Assembly: GCA_902761905.1 (NCBI GenBank)
Contig: CACWMK010000063.1
Location: 1-36,104 of the forward strand
Direction: 5' to 3'
DNA: 36,104 nt
Source of the DNA: an uncultured Prevotellaceae bacterium
GTDB lineage: Bacteria; Bacteroidota; Bacteroidia; Bacteroidales; Bacteroidaceae
Positions 25,261 through 33,952 of this stretch are shown in pieces (the stretch's first letter is position 1; every line of letters starts with the position of its first letter). The notes under the pieces are model-generated. The model did no database searches. It worked only from the letters and a program-made list of their open reading frames with translations, and had not been told where the DNA came from. The position numbers were made by a program, and so were the translations under genes.

Positions 25261-26598
25261 TTATACGATACCCTGAGCCATCATTGCGTTAGCAACCTTC
25301 ATGAATCCGGCTACGTTAGCACCCTTTACATAGTTGATGTAACCATCAGCCTGTGTACCGTACTTCACGCAGTTCTCGTGGATGTCGTTCATGATGCGCT
25401 TCAGGTAGTCGTCAACCTCCTTAGCAGTCCAGCTCAGACGCTCAGAGTTCTGACTCATCTCAAGACCTGATACTGATACACCACCAGCGTTAGAAGCCTT
25501 ACCAGGAGCATACAACAGCTTGTTATCCTGGAAGATCTTGATTGCCTCAGGTAGTGAAGGCATGTTAGCACCCTCAGCAACAGCGATAACACCATTGTCT
25601 ACGAGAGCCTGAGCCTGCTCACCATTGATCTCGTTCTGAGTAGCGCAAGGCAGAGCGATATCAGCCTTCTCGTGCCATGGACGCTCACCAGCGTGGTATA
25701 CAGCGTTAGGATACTCCTCAGCATACTCCTTAATACGTCCGCGCTCAACGTTCTTCAACTCCTTAACATAAGCCAGCTTGTCGAAGTTGATTCCGTCTGG
25801 ATCGTAGATGTAACCGTCTGAGTCAGAGAGTGTCATAGGGATAGCACCCAGCTGCAGACACTTCTCAGCAGCATACTGTGCAACGTTACCTGAACCAGAG
25901 ATCAGTACCTTCTTACCCTTCAACTCGATGCCGCGAGTAGCCAGCATTGATGTCAGGAAGTAAACAGTACCGTAACCAGTAGCCTCAGGACGGATGAGTG
26001 AACCACCGAATGAGAGGCCCTTACCAGTCAGTACACCCTGGAACTGGTGTGTGAGCTTCTTGTACTGTCCGAACAGATAGCCTACCTCACGACCACCTAC
26101 GCCGATATCACCAGCAGGAACGTCCTCATCAGGACCGATTACGCGATAGAGCTCGTTCATGAATGCCTGGCAGAAACGCATTACCTCAGCGTCGCTCTTG
26201 CCACGTGGTGAGAAGTCTGAACCTCCCTTAGCACCACCCATAGGCAGGGTTGTCAGAGAGTTCTTGAAAGTCTGCTCGAAAGCCAGGAACTTCAGGATAC
26301 CCAGGTTAACACTCTTGTGATAACGAAGACCACCTTTGTAAGGGCCAATAGCGTTGTTGTGCTGGATACGGTAACCCATGTTGGTCTGTACCTTACCCTG
26401 GTCGTCAACCCATGTGATACGGAACTCACAAACACGATCGGGGATACAAAGGCGCTCAATCAGATTAGCCTTTTCAAACTCGGGGTGCTTGTTATACTCC
26501 TCCTCGATAGTGGGAAGTACCTGAGAAACTGCCTGGATGTACTCCGGCTCATTGGGGAAGCGCTGCTTCAACTCCTCTACAACTTTTGCTGCATTCAT
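25261..26598 (-). CDS. gdhA: Glutamate dehydrogenase (hexameric class)
   Basis: 445 residues, the standard length of the 50-kDa hexameric enzyme that interconverts 2-oxoglutarate plus ammonium and glutamate. The N-terminal domain contains GGLRYHKSVNLGILKFLAFEQ and the catalytic lysine Lys124 in PMGGAKGGSDF, followed by DVPAGDIGVGGREVG. The Rossmann domain has SGSGNVAQYAAEK. The C-terminal GVSVSGLEMSQNS and VKGANVAGFMKVA match the family. The cofactor cannot be fixed by eye, although similarity to the biosynthetic NADP(H)-type is strong. It has its own promoter and terminator and lies beside maeB. Confidence 0.95.
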   Translation of the reverse strand: MNAAKVVEELKQRFPNEPEYIQAVSQVLPTIEEEYNKHPEFEKANLIERLCIPDRVCEFRITWVDDQGKVQTNMGYRIQHNNAIGPYKGGLRYHKSVNLGILKFLAFEQTFKNSLTTLPMGGAKGGSDFSPRGKSDAEVMRFCQAFMNELYRVIGPDEDVPAGDIGVGGREVGYLFGQYKKLTHQFQGVLTGKGLSFGGSLIRPEATGYGTVYFLTSMLATRGIELKGKKVLISGSGNVAQYAAEKCLQLGAIPMTLSDSDGYIYDPDGINFDKLAYVKELKNVERGRIKEYAEEYPNAVYHAGERPWHEKADIALPCATQNEINGEQAQALVDNGVIAVAEGANMPSLPEAIKIFQDNKLLYAPGKASNAGGVSVSGLEMSQNSERLSWTAKEVDDYLKRIMNDIHENCVKYGTQADGYINYVKGANVAGFMKVANAMMAQGIV

Positions 26599-26650
26599 AA
26601 TCTTAATACCTTTTTTGTTTGTTTGATGTTTGATTTTGATTTTCTGGTTG

Positions 26651-26681
26651 CAAAATTACAGCAATATTTTGAAATAACAAA
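26651..26681 (-). promoter_or_regulatory. Promoter of gdhA
   Basis: On the minus strand, TTTG (26681-26678) and TAATTTTG (26658-26651) are spaced 19 bp apart. The leader to the ATG at 26598 is about 46 nt and shows no obvious structure. Confidence 0.8.
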
Positions 26682-26760
26682 CTTTTTATCACTTTTTTCT
26701 CAAAAATACTATCATTTTGAAAGTTTATTGATGTATATCAAGCCAAAAAGATAGAAATAA

Positions 26761-26794
26761 GCCTCTTTTTTGTGTCCGAGCACAAAAAAGAGGC
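26761..26794 (-). terminator. Terminator of maeB
   Basis: A perfect 14-bp stem GCCTCTTTTTTGTG (26761-26774) with 26781-26794 around a 6-nt loop. The T-rich tract lies inside the stem; after it on the minus strand comes TTATTTC. Confidence 0.75.
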
Positions 26795-26820
26795 CTATAT
26801 ATATAATAATGTGTAAGCAA

Positions 26821-29124
26821 TTACTTGCCTATTGCTGACAATTTGTTCTTAATTTTGTCCACATACGCATCAATTGTCGCTACAGCCACGATATTTACGA
26901 CATCTCGTACACTTGCGCCGAAGTCGATAAAGTGGATTGGCTTGTTCAGTCCCATCTGGATCGGGCCGATGATTTCTGCGTCGCTTCCCAGCATCTGCAG
27001 CATCTTGTAAGATGAGCGTGCTGATGTCAGGTTGGGGAATACCAGTGTATTAACCTTTTGGCCCTTCAGTTTGGTGAATGGGAACTCCTGGTCTCTCAGC
27101 TCGTTGTCGAGTGCAAAGCTCAGCAGCATCTCACCGTCGATAGGCAGGTCGGGGTATAGCTCGTGCATCTTGGCCACAGTCTCCTTTACCTTCAAAGCGC
27201 CGTCGCTGGTGCTACTACCGAAGTTAGAGTGCGATACCATAGCGATTACAGGCTTCTCGTTGAAGAATCTTACTGCGGTAGATATCAGCTTCGAGATGTC
27301 GAGCAGTGTCTCGCGGTCAGGATTCTCGTTCACCATTGTGTCGGCGATGTAGTATGTTCCCTTAGGCGAGTTGATGATGTGCATAGTACCAAAGTGCTTG
27401 TACTCAGGACGTATACCTATCACCTCGTTTACTACCTTTATGGTGTTAGAGTACTTGGTGTACAATCCAGTGATGAATGCGTCGGCCTCGCCGGTCTCTA
27501 CCATCATCATACCGAAGTAGTTGCGCTCAAACATTTTGTCGTTAGCCTCCTGGAATGTATATCCCTCGCGCTGACGTTTTTCTGTCAGTATGCGTGCATA
27601 GCGCTCACGGCGCTCCTGCTCGTTGGGGTGGCGCAGGTTTACTATCTCGATACCGTCAAGATTCAGGTCGAGCGATGCGGCAAGCTTTGTGATAACCTCG
27701 TCGTTACCCAGCAGGATAGGGTAGCATATACCCTCGGCCTTGGCCTGTACGGCAGCCTTAAGCATTGTTGGGTGTACGGCCTCTGCAAATACCACGCGCT
27801 GTGGGTGGGCGGCTGCGGTAGCATAGAGCTTCTGTGTCAGCTTGGTCTCCTGTCCCAACAGTACCGACAGCGAGCGCTTGTACTCGTCCCAGTCCTTAAT
27901 CTCCTTACGAGCCACGCCACTCTCGATGGCAGCCTTGGCTACAGCCGATGATACCTCGGTGATGAGTCGTGGGTCAACAGGCTTTGGAATGAAGTAGTTG
28001 CGACCGAATGTCAGGTTGTTTACCTTATATACATCGTTCACCACGTCGGGTACAGGCTGCTTTGCCAGATCGGCGATGGCGTGAACTGCTGCCAGCTTCA
28101 TTTCCTCGTTGATGGCCTTGGCGTGAACATCCAAAGCACCACGGAAGATGTATGGGAAACCGATTACGTTGTTAATCTGGTTTGGATAGTCAGTACGTCC
28201 GGTCGACATCAGTACGTCAGGGCGGGCAGCCATAGCGTCCTCGTAACTGATCTCAGGCACAGGATTGGCCAGAGCAAAGATTACGGGGTCCTTAGCCATC
28301 GACTTAACCATATCCTGCGACAGCACGTTACCCTTCGACAGTCCTACAAATACGTCGGCATCCTTCACGGCTTCGGCCAGAGTGTGGATGTCAGTGCGAC
28401 TTGTAGCAAAGAACTTCTTCTGCTCGTTCAGGTCGGTGCGCTCTGTAGAGATTACGCCCTTAGAGTCAAGCATCACGATGTTCTCCTTCTGTGCGCCGAT
28501 GGCCATATACAGTTTTGTACAACTGATGGCAGCGGCTCCTGCGCCGTTCACTACTATCTTTACCTTCTTGATATCCTTGCCGATCACCTCCATGGCGTTC
28601 TTCAGTCCGGCAGCGCTGATGATAGCGGTACCGTGCTGGTCGTCGTGCATTACGGGGATGTCGAGAGTCTTCTTCAGTCGGTCCTCGATATAGAAGCACT
28701 CAGGCGCCTTGATGTCCTCCAGGTTGATACCACCGAATGTTGGGGCGATGCGCTCCACAGCCTCGCAGAACTTCTCGGGATCCTTTTCGGCCACCTCGAT
28801 GTCAAACACGTCGATACCGCCATATATCTTAAACAGCAGTCCTTTACCCTCCATTACTGGCTTTCCGCTCAGCGCGCCTATGTCGCCGAGTCCCAGCACA
28901 GCTGTACCGTTCGAGATTACTGCCACCAGATTACCCTTGTCTGTATACTTATACGCATCATCGGGATTCTCCTGAATCTCCAAACAGGGGTAAGCCACTC
29001 CGGGAGAGTAGGCAAGACTTAAGTCTGTTTGTGTGCGATAAGCCTTAGTAGGCTTTACTTCGATTTTACCTGGGCGTCCGCTCTCGTGATATTCAAGTGC
29101 GGCTTCTTTCGAGATCTTAACCAT
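26821..29124 (-). CDS. maeB: NADP-dependent malic enzyme with phosphotransacetylase-like C-terminal domain
   Basis: 767 residues, the length of the MaeB hybrid form. The malic-enzyme part (about 1-425) shows LAYSPGVAYPC with Tyr39, NLVAVISNGTAVLGLGDIG, the catalytic lysine Lys94 in VMEGKG, the metal ligands in MHDDQHGTAI and the dinucleotide loop VVNGAGAAA. The C-terminal part (about 430-767) is a phosphate acetyltransferase-like fold (VVFAEAVHPTMLKAA, DAFITGLYTKYSNTIKV, NTLVFPNLTSARSSYKML), usually catalytically silent and regulatory, binding acetyl-CoA. It decarboxylates malate to pyruvate with NADP reduction, feeding NifJ. It is a monocistronic transcript divergent from the tetR gene. Confidence 0.95.
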   Translation of the reverse strand: MVKISKEAALEYHESGRPGKIEVKPTKAYRTQTDLSLAYSPGVAYPCLEIQENPDDAYKYTDKGNLVAVISNGTAVLGLGDIGALSGKPVMEGKGLLFKIYGGIDVFDIEVAEKDPEKFCEAVERIAPTFGGINLEDIKAPECFYIEDRLKKTLDIPVMHDDQHGTAIISAAGLKNAMEVIGKDIKKVKIVVNGAGAAAISCTKLYMAIGAQKENIVMLDSKGVISTERTDLNEQKKFFATSRTDIHTLAEAVKDADVFVGLSKGNVLSQDMVKSMAKDPVIFALANPVPEISYEDAMAARPDVLMSTGRTDYPNQINNVIGFPYIFRGALDVHAKAINEEMKLAAVHAIADLAKQPVPDVVNDVYKVNNLTFGRNYFIPKPVDPRLITEVSSAVAKAAIESGVARKEIKDWDEYKRSLSVLLGQETKLTQKLYATAAAHPQRVVFAEAVHPTMLKAAVQAKAEGICYPILLGNDEVITKLAASLDLNLDGIEIVNLRHPNEQERRERYARILTEKRQREGYTFQEANDKMFERNYFGMMMVETGEADAFITGLYTKYSNTIKVVNEVIGIRPEYKHFGTMHIINSPKGTYYIADTMVNENPDRETLLDISKLISTAVRFFNEKPVIAMVSHSNFGSSTSDGALKVKETVAKMHELYPDLPIDGEMLLSFALDNELRDQEFPFTKLKGQKVNTLVFPNLTSARSSYKMLQMLGSDAEIIGPIQMGLNKPIHFIDFGASVRDVVNIVAVATIDAYVDKIKNKLSAIGK

Positions 29125-29167
29125 AGTGTATTATTTATATTTTTGTGATTATTCTGAAATACGGCCG

Positions 29168-29175
29168 CAAAAATA
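29168..29175 (-). promoter_or_regulatory. Putative -7 element of maeB
   Basis: TATTTTTG on the minus strand (29175-29168), 43 nt before the maeB ATG. No TTTG is seen at -33. The region is shared with the divergent tetR promoter. Confidence 0.5.
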
Positions 29176-29195
29176 CAAAAAACTATTGAAAAACA

Positions 29196-29226
29196 TTTGG
29201 GTTTTTCGATTTTTTTTGTAACTTTG
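29196..29226 (+). promoter_or_regulatory. Promoter of the tetR gene
   Basis: TTTG (29196-29199) and TAACTTTG (29219-29226) at 19-bp spacing. It places the translation start at ATG 29245, not at the upstream in-frame ATG 29197, which overlaps the -33 element. Confidence 0.8.
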
Positions 29227-29244
29227 CTGCCAAAATGGATTTAT

Positions 29245-29877
29245 ATGCAAGAAAACCTTGAAATTTCGAAGTATAAGAAGAGTCTTCGAGGTCGAATACC
29301 TGAAGTAGCAATGAAACTCTTCCTGGCTAATGGTATTAATTCAGTCCGTATGGACGATGTCGCCAAGCAGATGGGTATATCCAAGCGAACCATCTACGAG
29401 ATTTACGATAATAAGGAGGCGTTGCTGTTTGATGTAGTAGTAGCTCACTTCAAGCAGCGTCTCGACAACATGGAGTTTGTTCTCCGCAAGTGCAATAATG
29501 TGATGGAGATACTTCTTGAGGTGTATCGCATGAAGGTTGCTGACTTTAAGAATACCAACCCGCTTTTCTTCACCGAGATGGTACGTTATCCCTAGCTACA
29601 TCAGTTCCTGGTTGAGCAGAACGACCACATGCGCGAGAATAGTCTTCAGTTTATGCAGCGTGGTATCAAAGAGGGTTACTTTCGTAAGGATGTGAATTAC
29701 GAGATAGCCGGACTGCTGTTCGATGCTATGGGTGCATATATCATGGAGAAGGAGCTCTATCGCAAGTATAGCATCGAGGATATATTCCGCGATATAGTGT
29801 TTGTGTCGTTGCGAGGTATGTGTACCGATAAGGGTATCGAAGCCATCGACTCGATGATTGATAAAGTACTTAAATAA
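29245..29877 (+). pseudogene. TetR-family regulator interrupted by an in-frame amber codon
   Basis: The frame MQENLEISKYKKSLRGRIPEV... encodes a TetR helix-turn-helix (about 12-58: MKLFLANGINSVRMDDVAKQ, MGISKRTIYEIYDNKEALL). It stops at TAG 29593-29595, codon 117, in EMVRYP*LHQFL. The same frame then continues without a break to TAA 29875-29877, giving a 210-residue ancestral protein whose C-terminal half carries the ligand and dimer domain. A single CAG to TAG change would explain it. The 116-residue product keeps the DNA-binding domain but loses most of the dimer interface. An in-frame ATG at 29629 could restart the C-terminal half. TAG is used as a normal stop elsewhere in the window. The promoter is intact. 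The targets are unknown; maeB is divergently transcribed. Confidence 0.85.
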
Positions 29878-29886
29878 AAATAGAAA

Positions 29887-29907
29887 TCCCCTCCAGTTCG
29901 GAGGGGA
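29887..29907. terminator. Bidirectional terminator between tetR and the DUF4301 gene
   Basis: Stem TCCCCTCC (29887-29894) with GGAGGGGA (29900-29907), loop AGTTC. T-rich tracts follow on both strands (CTTTTATTT on plus, TTTCTATTTTTATTT on minus). Confidence 0.88.
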
Positions 29908-29914
29908 CTTTTAT

Positions 29915-31414
29915 TTACTGATGCTGTTCGCGCAGCAGATCGTTTACAGTCTTTACTGGGTTGAATGTTCCCAGAGGCACTTCAACGAATATTGTGCTCC
30001 AGTTGCTCATAGCGCCGTTCCACAGTCCTGGCAGCTCCAGAGCCTTCAGTTCCTTACCAGCCTTCGACTTAGATGAGATGAAACCAGTGGTCTTATCTAC
30101 GAATTCAGGCAGATTGAATGGCTTACCATGATAGTCCTTTACAGCGCACACCAAGTCTACTGGGTTGAAGTGTGTACCCTGAGTAAACATCTTCATGTAT
30201 GCCTCGTTGTTGGTGTCTATCTGGCTGCTCTCCAGTATCTGCAAGCTCACTGTGCCGTCCTGATTGTATGTCAGGAATGGACCACCACCAGGCTCGCCCA
30301 CGTTCTTTACCACACCGCACACGCGCATTGGGCGATTCAGCTTGCTGCGCAGATACTCGGCGTCCACCTTATTATTTTTAGCATCTGTATACAGGTTCTT
30401 GCTTACAAACTCGGCTATCTCCTTCAACTCAGCCTCGCTGGCACCAGCATCCAGTTTGCGCAGGTACTCAAATGCCTTCTTCTGCAGAGTTACCAGTACA
30501 CCAGCAATCACCTGCTTCCATTCTACTGTCTCTGGCTTCAGTCTGTCGGGCACCACGTTGTCGATGTTCTTGATGAAGATTACGTCGGCTTCGATCTCGT
30601 TCAGATTCTCTATCAGAGCACCGTGTCCACCAGGACGGAACAACAGACTGCCGTCATCGTTGCGGAATGGGGTGTTGTCCGGATTAGCAGCTACAGTATC
30701 AGTGCTGGGCTTCTGCTCAGAGAATGTGATGTCGTACTTTATACCGTATTTCTTGGCAAAGAAGTCAGCCTTCTCGGCCACCTTAGCCTTAAACAGCTCC
30801 ATGTGCTCGTGACTCACGGTGAAGTGTACGTGTGCTTCCCCATTGCTGGCAGCGTATAGCGCGCCTTCCACCAGATGCTCCTCCATAGGTGTGCGTGGAC
30901 CCTCTGCATACTTGTGGAACAACAGCAGGCCCTTAGGCAGCTGGCCGTAGTTCAGCCCCTCAGCCTTCAGCATGTTGGCAGCCACAGCCTTATACTTACC
31001 CTCGGCCATCAGTGCCTTTATTCCCTTTCCCTCGTTCTTCTGGCATACTGCGTCCAGAGCATCAAAGAATGCAAAGTTCTCAATCTGGTCGAAGTACTTC
31101 TTCTCAAAGTCGGTTGTAGGCACGTCGTAGTCGGCATCCACAAAAGCAAACATGTTCTTGAACATACGGCTTGCGGCACCACTGGCAGGCACGAATTTCA
31201 CAACTCGCTTGCCCTCGGCCTTGTACTCGTTCCATGCGTCTACCAACTGCTTGCGCTCGTCGGCCTCAGGGGCAATTATACCCTTGCCGATACCTGCTGC
31301 AGCCTCAAGCTTCAGGAATGGGAAGCCTGTCTTAAACTCATTCAGTTGATTCTCAATCTGCTCCTTGGTTATACCCTTCTGAGCAATTTGTTTCAAGTCT
31401 TTTTCGTCTAACAT
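29915..31414 (-). CDS. DUF4301 family protein
   Basis: A 499-residue protein of a family found mainly in Bacteroidetes. Visible conserved stretches are KFVPASGAASRMFKNM near residues 73-88 (a nucleotide-binding-like Ser/Gly-rich loop), TPMEEHLVEGALYA, HVHFTVSHEH, FRPGGHGALIENLNEI, FIKNIDNVVPD and NVGEPGGGPF. The pattern, with a Gly-rich loop early and Asp-rich turns later, resembles sugar nucleotidyltransferase folds, but no substrate is known and I do not assign one. There is no signal peptide or membrane segment, so it is cytosolic. It is a single gene with its own -7 element, divergent from the RSH gene. Confidence 0.85.
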   Translation of the reverse strand: MLDEKDLKQIAQKGITKEQIENQLNEFKTGFPFLKLEAAAGIGKGIIAPEADERKQLVDAWNEYKAEGKRVVKFVPASGAASRMFKNMFAFVDADYDVPTTDFEKKYFDQIENFAFFDALDAVCQKNEGKGIKALMAEGKYKAVAANMLKAEGLNYGQLPKGLLLFHKYAEGPRTPMEEHLVEGALYAASNGEAHVHFTVSHEHMELFKAKVAEKADFFAKKYGIKYDITFSEQKPSTDTVAANPDNTPFRNDDGSLLFRPGGHGALIENLNEIEADVIFIKNIDNVVPDRLKPETVEWKQVIAGVLVTLQKKAFEYLRKLDAGASEAELKEIAEFVSKNLYTDAKNNKVDAEYLRSKLNRPMRVCGVVKNVGEPGGGPFLTYNQDGTVSLQILESSQIDTNNEAYMKMFTQGTHFNPVDLVCAVKDYHGKPFNLPEFVDKTTGFISSKSKAGKELKALELPGLWNGAMSNWSTIFVEVPLGTFNPVKTVNDLLREQHQ

Positions 31415-31446
31415 AATATAAATAGGTATTTAGATAACTTATGCCG

Positions 31447-31454
31447 CAAAGGTA
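31447..31454 (-). promoter_or_regulatory. -7 element of the DUF4301 gene
   Basis: TACCTTTG on the minus strand (31454-31447), 32 nt before the ATG at 31414. No -33 TTTG at the expected distance. Confidence 0.6.
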
Positions 31455-31537
31455 CAAAAAAACTTTAGATAAAGCAAGATAAACCCGAAAAAAATTAAAA
31501 TAATCTTTTAATCTGCATATTCTTCGTATGATTTTCT

Positions 31538-31545
31538 TATCTTTG
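31538..31545 (+). promoter_or_regulatory. -7 element of the RSH gene
   Basis: TATCTTTG at 31538-31545, 19 nt before the ATG at 31565; the -33 region has only TCTG (31512-31515). Confidence 0.6.
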
Positions 31546-31564
31546 TGCCGTAATTTTATACTTT

Positions 31565-33637
31565 ATGGCAGAAAAATTTGCATTCACATACGAACAGAAG
31601 AAACGCATGGCGCGCCAGACGGCCGAGATTCTGACCGAGGAGATCGGACTTAAGGGCGATGCCATCACAGCCGTCGAGCTGATACCCGACATCGAGGCAG
31701 GACTCATCTCGCTCGATGAGGTAGAGAAGACTCACGGCGAATCTGTTTCCAGGATACTTCACGGACTAGACCGCATACAGAAGCTCTACGACAAGAATCC
31801 TGCCGTCGAGAGCGAGAACTTCCGCAACCTGCTGCTGTCGTTTGCCGAGGATATGCGCGTCATCCTTATCATGATAGCCAATCGCGTAAACCTGATGCGC
31901 CAGATACGCGATACCGAGAATCAGGATGCTAAACTCGAGGTTTCGCAAGAGGCCGCTTATCTCTATGCTCCGCTGGCCCATAAACTGGGCCTATACAAAC
32001 TAAAGAGCGAACTCGAAGACCTTTCGCTCAAGTACATGGAGCACGATGCCTACTATCATATCCGCGAAAAACTGAGCGCCACCAAGCAGGCCCGCGATGC
32101 CTATATCGAACGGTTCATCAAGCCAGTCGAGCAGAAGATGATGGCCGCCGGCATACGCTGCCATATCAAGGGGCGTACCAAGTCGATACACTCCATCTGG
32201 CAGAAGATGCAGAAGCAGAAGTGCCCCTTCGAGGGAGTCTACGATCTGTTTGCCATTCGCATCATCATCGATTGTCCGCTACAGCAGGAGAAGATGCAGT
32301 GCTGGCAGGCTTACTCCATCATCACCGATATGTATCAGCCCAACCCCAAGCGCCTGCGCGACTGGCTCTCGGTGCCTAAGTCAAATGGCTACGAGTCGTT
32401 GCATATCACCGTGCTGGGCCCTGAGCAGAAGTGGGTAGAGGTGCAGATACGCACCGAACGTATGGACGAGATTGCCGAACGCGGTGTGGCTGCCCACTGG
32501 CGCTACAAGGGTGTTAAGGGCGAGACCGGACTCGATGAGTGGCTCACCAATATCCGCACCATGCTCGAACATGCCGACGGACTCGACGCTATGGACCAGT
32601 TCAAGATGGAACTTTACGAAGACGAGGTGTTTGTGTTCACCCCTGCGGGCGATCTGTGGAAGTTCCCCGTTGGCGCCACTGTGCTCGACTTTGCATATCA
32701 CATCCATTCCAAACTGGGCAATCAGTGCACGGGCGGTCGCATCAATGGTAGGGTAGTGCCCATCCGCTACGTGCTTAAGAGCGGCGACCAGGTCGAGATA
32801 CTCACCTCGGCCAATCAGAAACCACGTCAGGAGTGGCTCAATATCGTCAAGACTTCGCGCGCCAAATCCAAGATACGTTTGGCCCTTAAGGAGACCCAGG
32901 TCAAGGACGGACTCTTTGCCAAGGAGATGCTCGAGCGCAAGTTCCGCAACCGCAAGATCGAGCAGGATGATAGCATCATGTTCAACGTCATCCGTAAGAT
33001 GGGCTACAAGGAGGTGAGCGACTTCTATAAGGCCATTGCCGACGGTGTGGTCGATACTAATGATGTGCTCGATAAGTTCTTGGAACTCAGGGATAAAGAG
33101 ACTGTTGTTCTAGGAGATAATCAAGCTCGTTCGGCCGCCGAATTCGAGCTCGATGAGTCTAAGATTGCTGGCCTTAATACCGCCATCAACGATGATGTTC
33201 TGGTCATCGACCGCAACCTTAAAGGCCTTGATTATCAGTTGGCCAAGTGCTGTTCGCCCATCTATGGCGACGATGTTTTCGGCTTCGTTACCGTCAATGG
33301 CGGCATCAAGATCCACCGTTGCGACTGCCCCAATGCCCCCGAGCTTCGTCGCCGTTTCGGTTATCGCATCGTCAAGGCTAAGTGGAGCGGTAAGGGCTCG
33401 TCGCAGTACAGCATTTCGCTCCGTGTCATCGGCAATGATGATATCGGCATTGTCAACAATCTTACCTCTATCATCTCAAAGGAAGAGAAGTTGGTGCTTC
33501 GCAGCATCAATATCGACAGCCACGATGGCCTGTTCAGTGGCAACATTGTGGTCATGCTCGAAGACACCTCGCGACTCGAAGCCCTGCTCAAGAAGCTTCG
33601 CACCGTCAGGGGTGTAAAACAAGTAGAACGTATTTAA
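31565..33637 (+). CDS. RelA/SpoT homologue (RSH) with degenerate hydrolase domain, probable (p)ppGpp synthetase
   Basis: 690 residues, about 40 shorter than typical long RSH proteins. The N-terminal HD hydrolase is degenerate. The usual HDxxED stretch reads ELIPDIEAGL near 38-47, and the early His-rich GQ.R..G.PYI.HP block is absent. The synthetase domain looks intact: GRTKS 203-207, DLFAIR 227-232, PKSNGYESLH 271-280, EVQIRT 292-297, AAHWRYK 309-315. Just before it stands RLRD (263-266), closer to the RxKD of Mn-type bifunctional enzymes than to ExDD of RelA. Then come TGS (about 355-415), helical, zinc-finger-like (KCCSPIYGD, CDCPNA) and ACT domains. It probably makes the alarmone without degrading it. 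The small lipoprotein gene follows after 12 nt. Confidence 0.9.
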   Translation: MAEKFAFTYEQKKRMARQTAEILTEEIGLKGDAITAVELIPDIEAGLISLDEVEKTHGESVSRILHGLDRIQKLYDKNPAVESENFRNLLLSFAEDMRVILIMIANRVNLMRQIRDTENQDAKLEVSQEAAYLYAPLAHKLGLYKLKSELEDLSLKYMEHDAYYHIREKLSATKQARDAYIERFIKPVEQKMMAAGIRCHIKGRTKSIHSIWQKMQKQKCPFEGVYDLFAIRIIIDCPLQQEKMQCWQAYSIITDMYQPNPKRLRDWLSVPKSNGYESLHITVLGPEQKWVEVQIRTERMDEIAERGVAAHWRYKGVKGETGLDEWLTNIRTMLEHADGLDAMDQFKMELYEDEVFVFTPAGDLWKFPVGATVLDFAYHIHSKLGNQCTGGRINGRVVPIRYVLKSGDQVEILTSANQKPRQEWLNIVKTSRAKSKIRLALKETQVKDGLFAKEMLERKFRNRKIEQDDSIMFNVIRKMGYKEVSDFYKAIADGVVDTNDVLDKFLELRDKETVVLGDNQARSAAEFELDESKIAGLNTAINDDVLVIDRNLKGLDYQLAKCCSPIYGDDVFGFVTVNGGIKIHRCDCPNAPELRRRFGYRIVKAKWSGKGSSQYSISLRVIGNDDIGIVNNLTSIISKEEKLVLRSINIDSHDGLFSGNIVVMLEDTSRLEALLKKLRTVRGVKQVERI

Positions 33638-33649
33638 AACCCAACAGAT

Positions 33650-33952
33650 ATGAACAAGAATCTCTTAATTCTATCCCTCTCAATTCTCACATTGGTAGCA
33701 TGTCGCGGTCGCTCAGAGCAGCGCACAGAGTATGTCGAGGAAAACATCGAGTATCGTCCGCTAGTCACCGATTCGGCCGCCATCGACTCTATTGCCAATT
33801 CAGGCATGATCGACAACGATGCCGCACTCGAGGTCCCCGATATCCCTAAGGATAAGAACGTCGATATGAATGCCAGCGATGCTGAGATAAATGATGTGAT
33901 GAGTGGCGGCAGTGGCGAACTCACTAAGGAGGCCGATCCGCTTAAGCAGTAA
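33650..33952 (+). CDS. Small lipoprotein, function unknown
   Basis: 100 residues beginning MNKNLLILSLSILTLVACRG, a lipoprotein signal with Cys18 as lipidation site. The mature part is acidic and low in complexity, rich in Asp/Ala/Ile (SAAIDSIANSGMIDNDAAL, DASDAEINDVMSGGSG-like composition), with no cysteine and no recognisable domain. It starts 12 nt after the RSH stop and is probably co-transcribed with it. Its stop codon directly abuts the stop of the convergent transferase gene, with no bases between. I do not recognise a family. Confidence 0.7.
   Translation: MNKNLLILSLSILTLVACRGRSEQRTEYVEENIEYRPLVTDSAAIDSIANSGMIDNDAALEVPDIPKDKNVDMNASDAEINDVMSGGSGELTKEADPLKQ

Noticed and set aside
28081-29022. 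Long plus-strand frame opposite maeB, and similar frames opposite rpsA, mmdA and the DUF4301 gene
   Set aside because: They are antisense shadows of well-conserved genes with no recognisable protein family or start signals.
29593-29595. TAG read as glutamine (alternative genetic code)
   Set aside because: TAG ends the AraC and FemAB/GNAT-like genes normally, and only one in-frame TAG was seen, so a point mutation is simpler.
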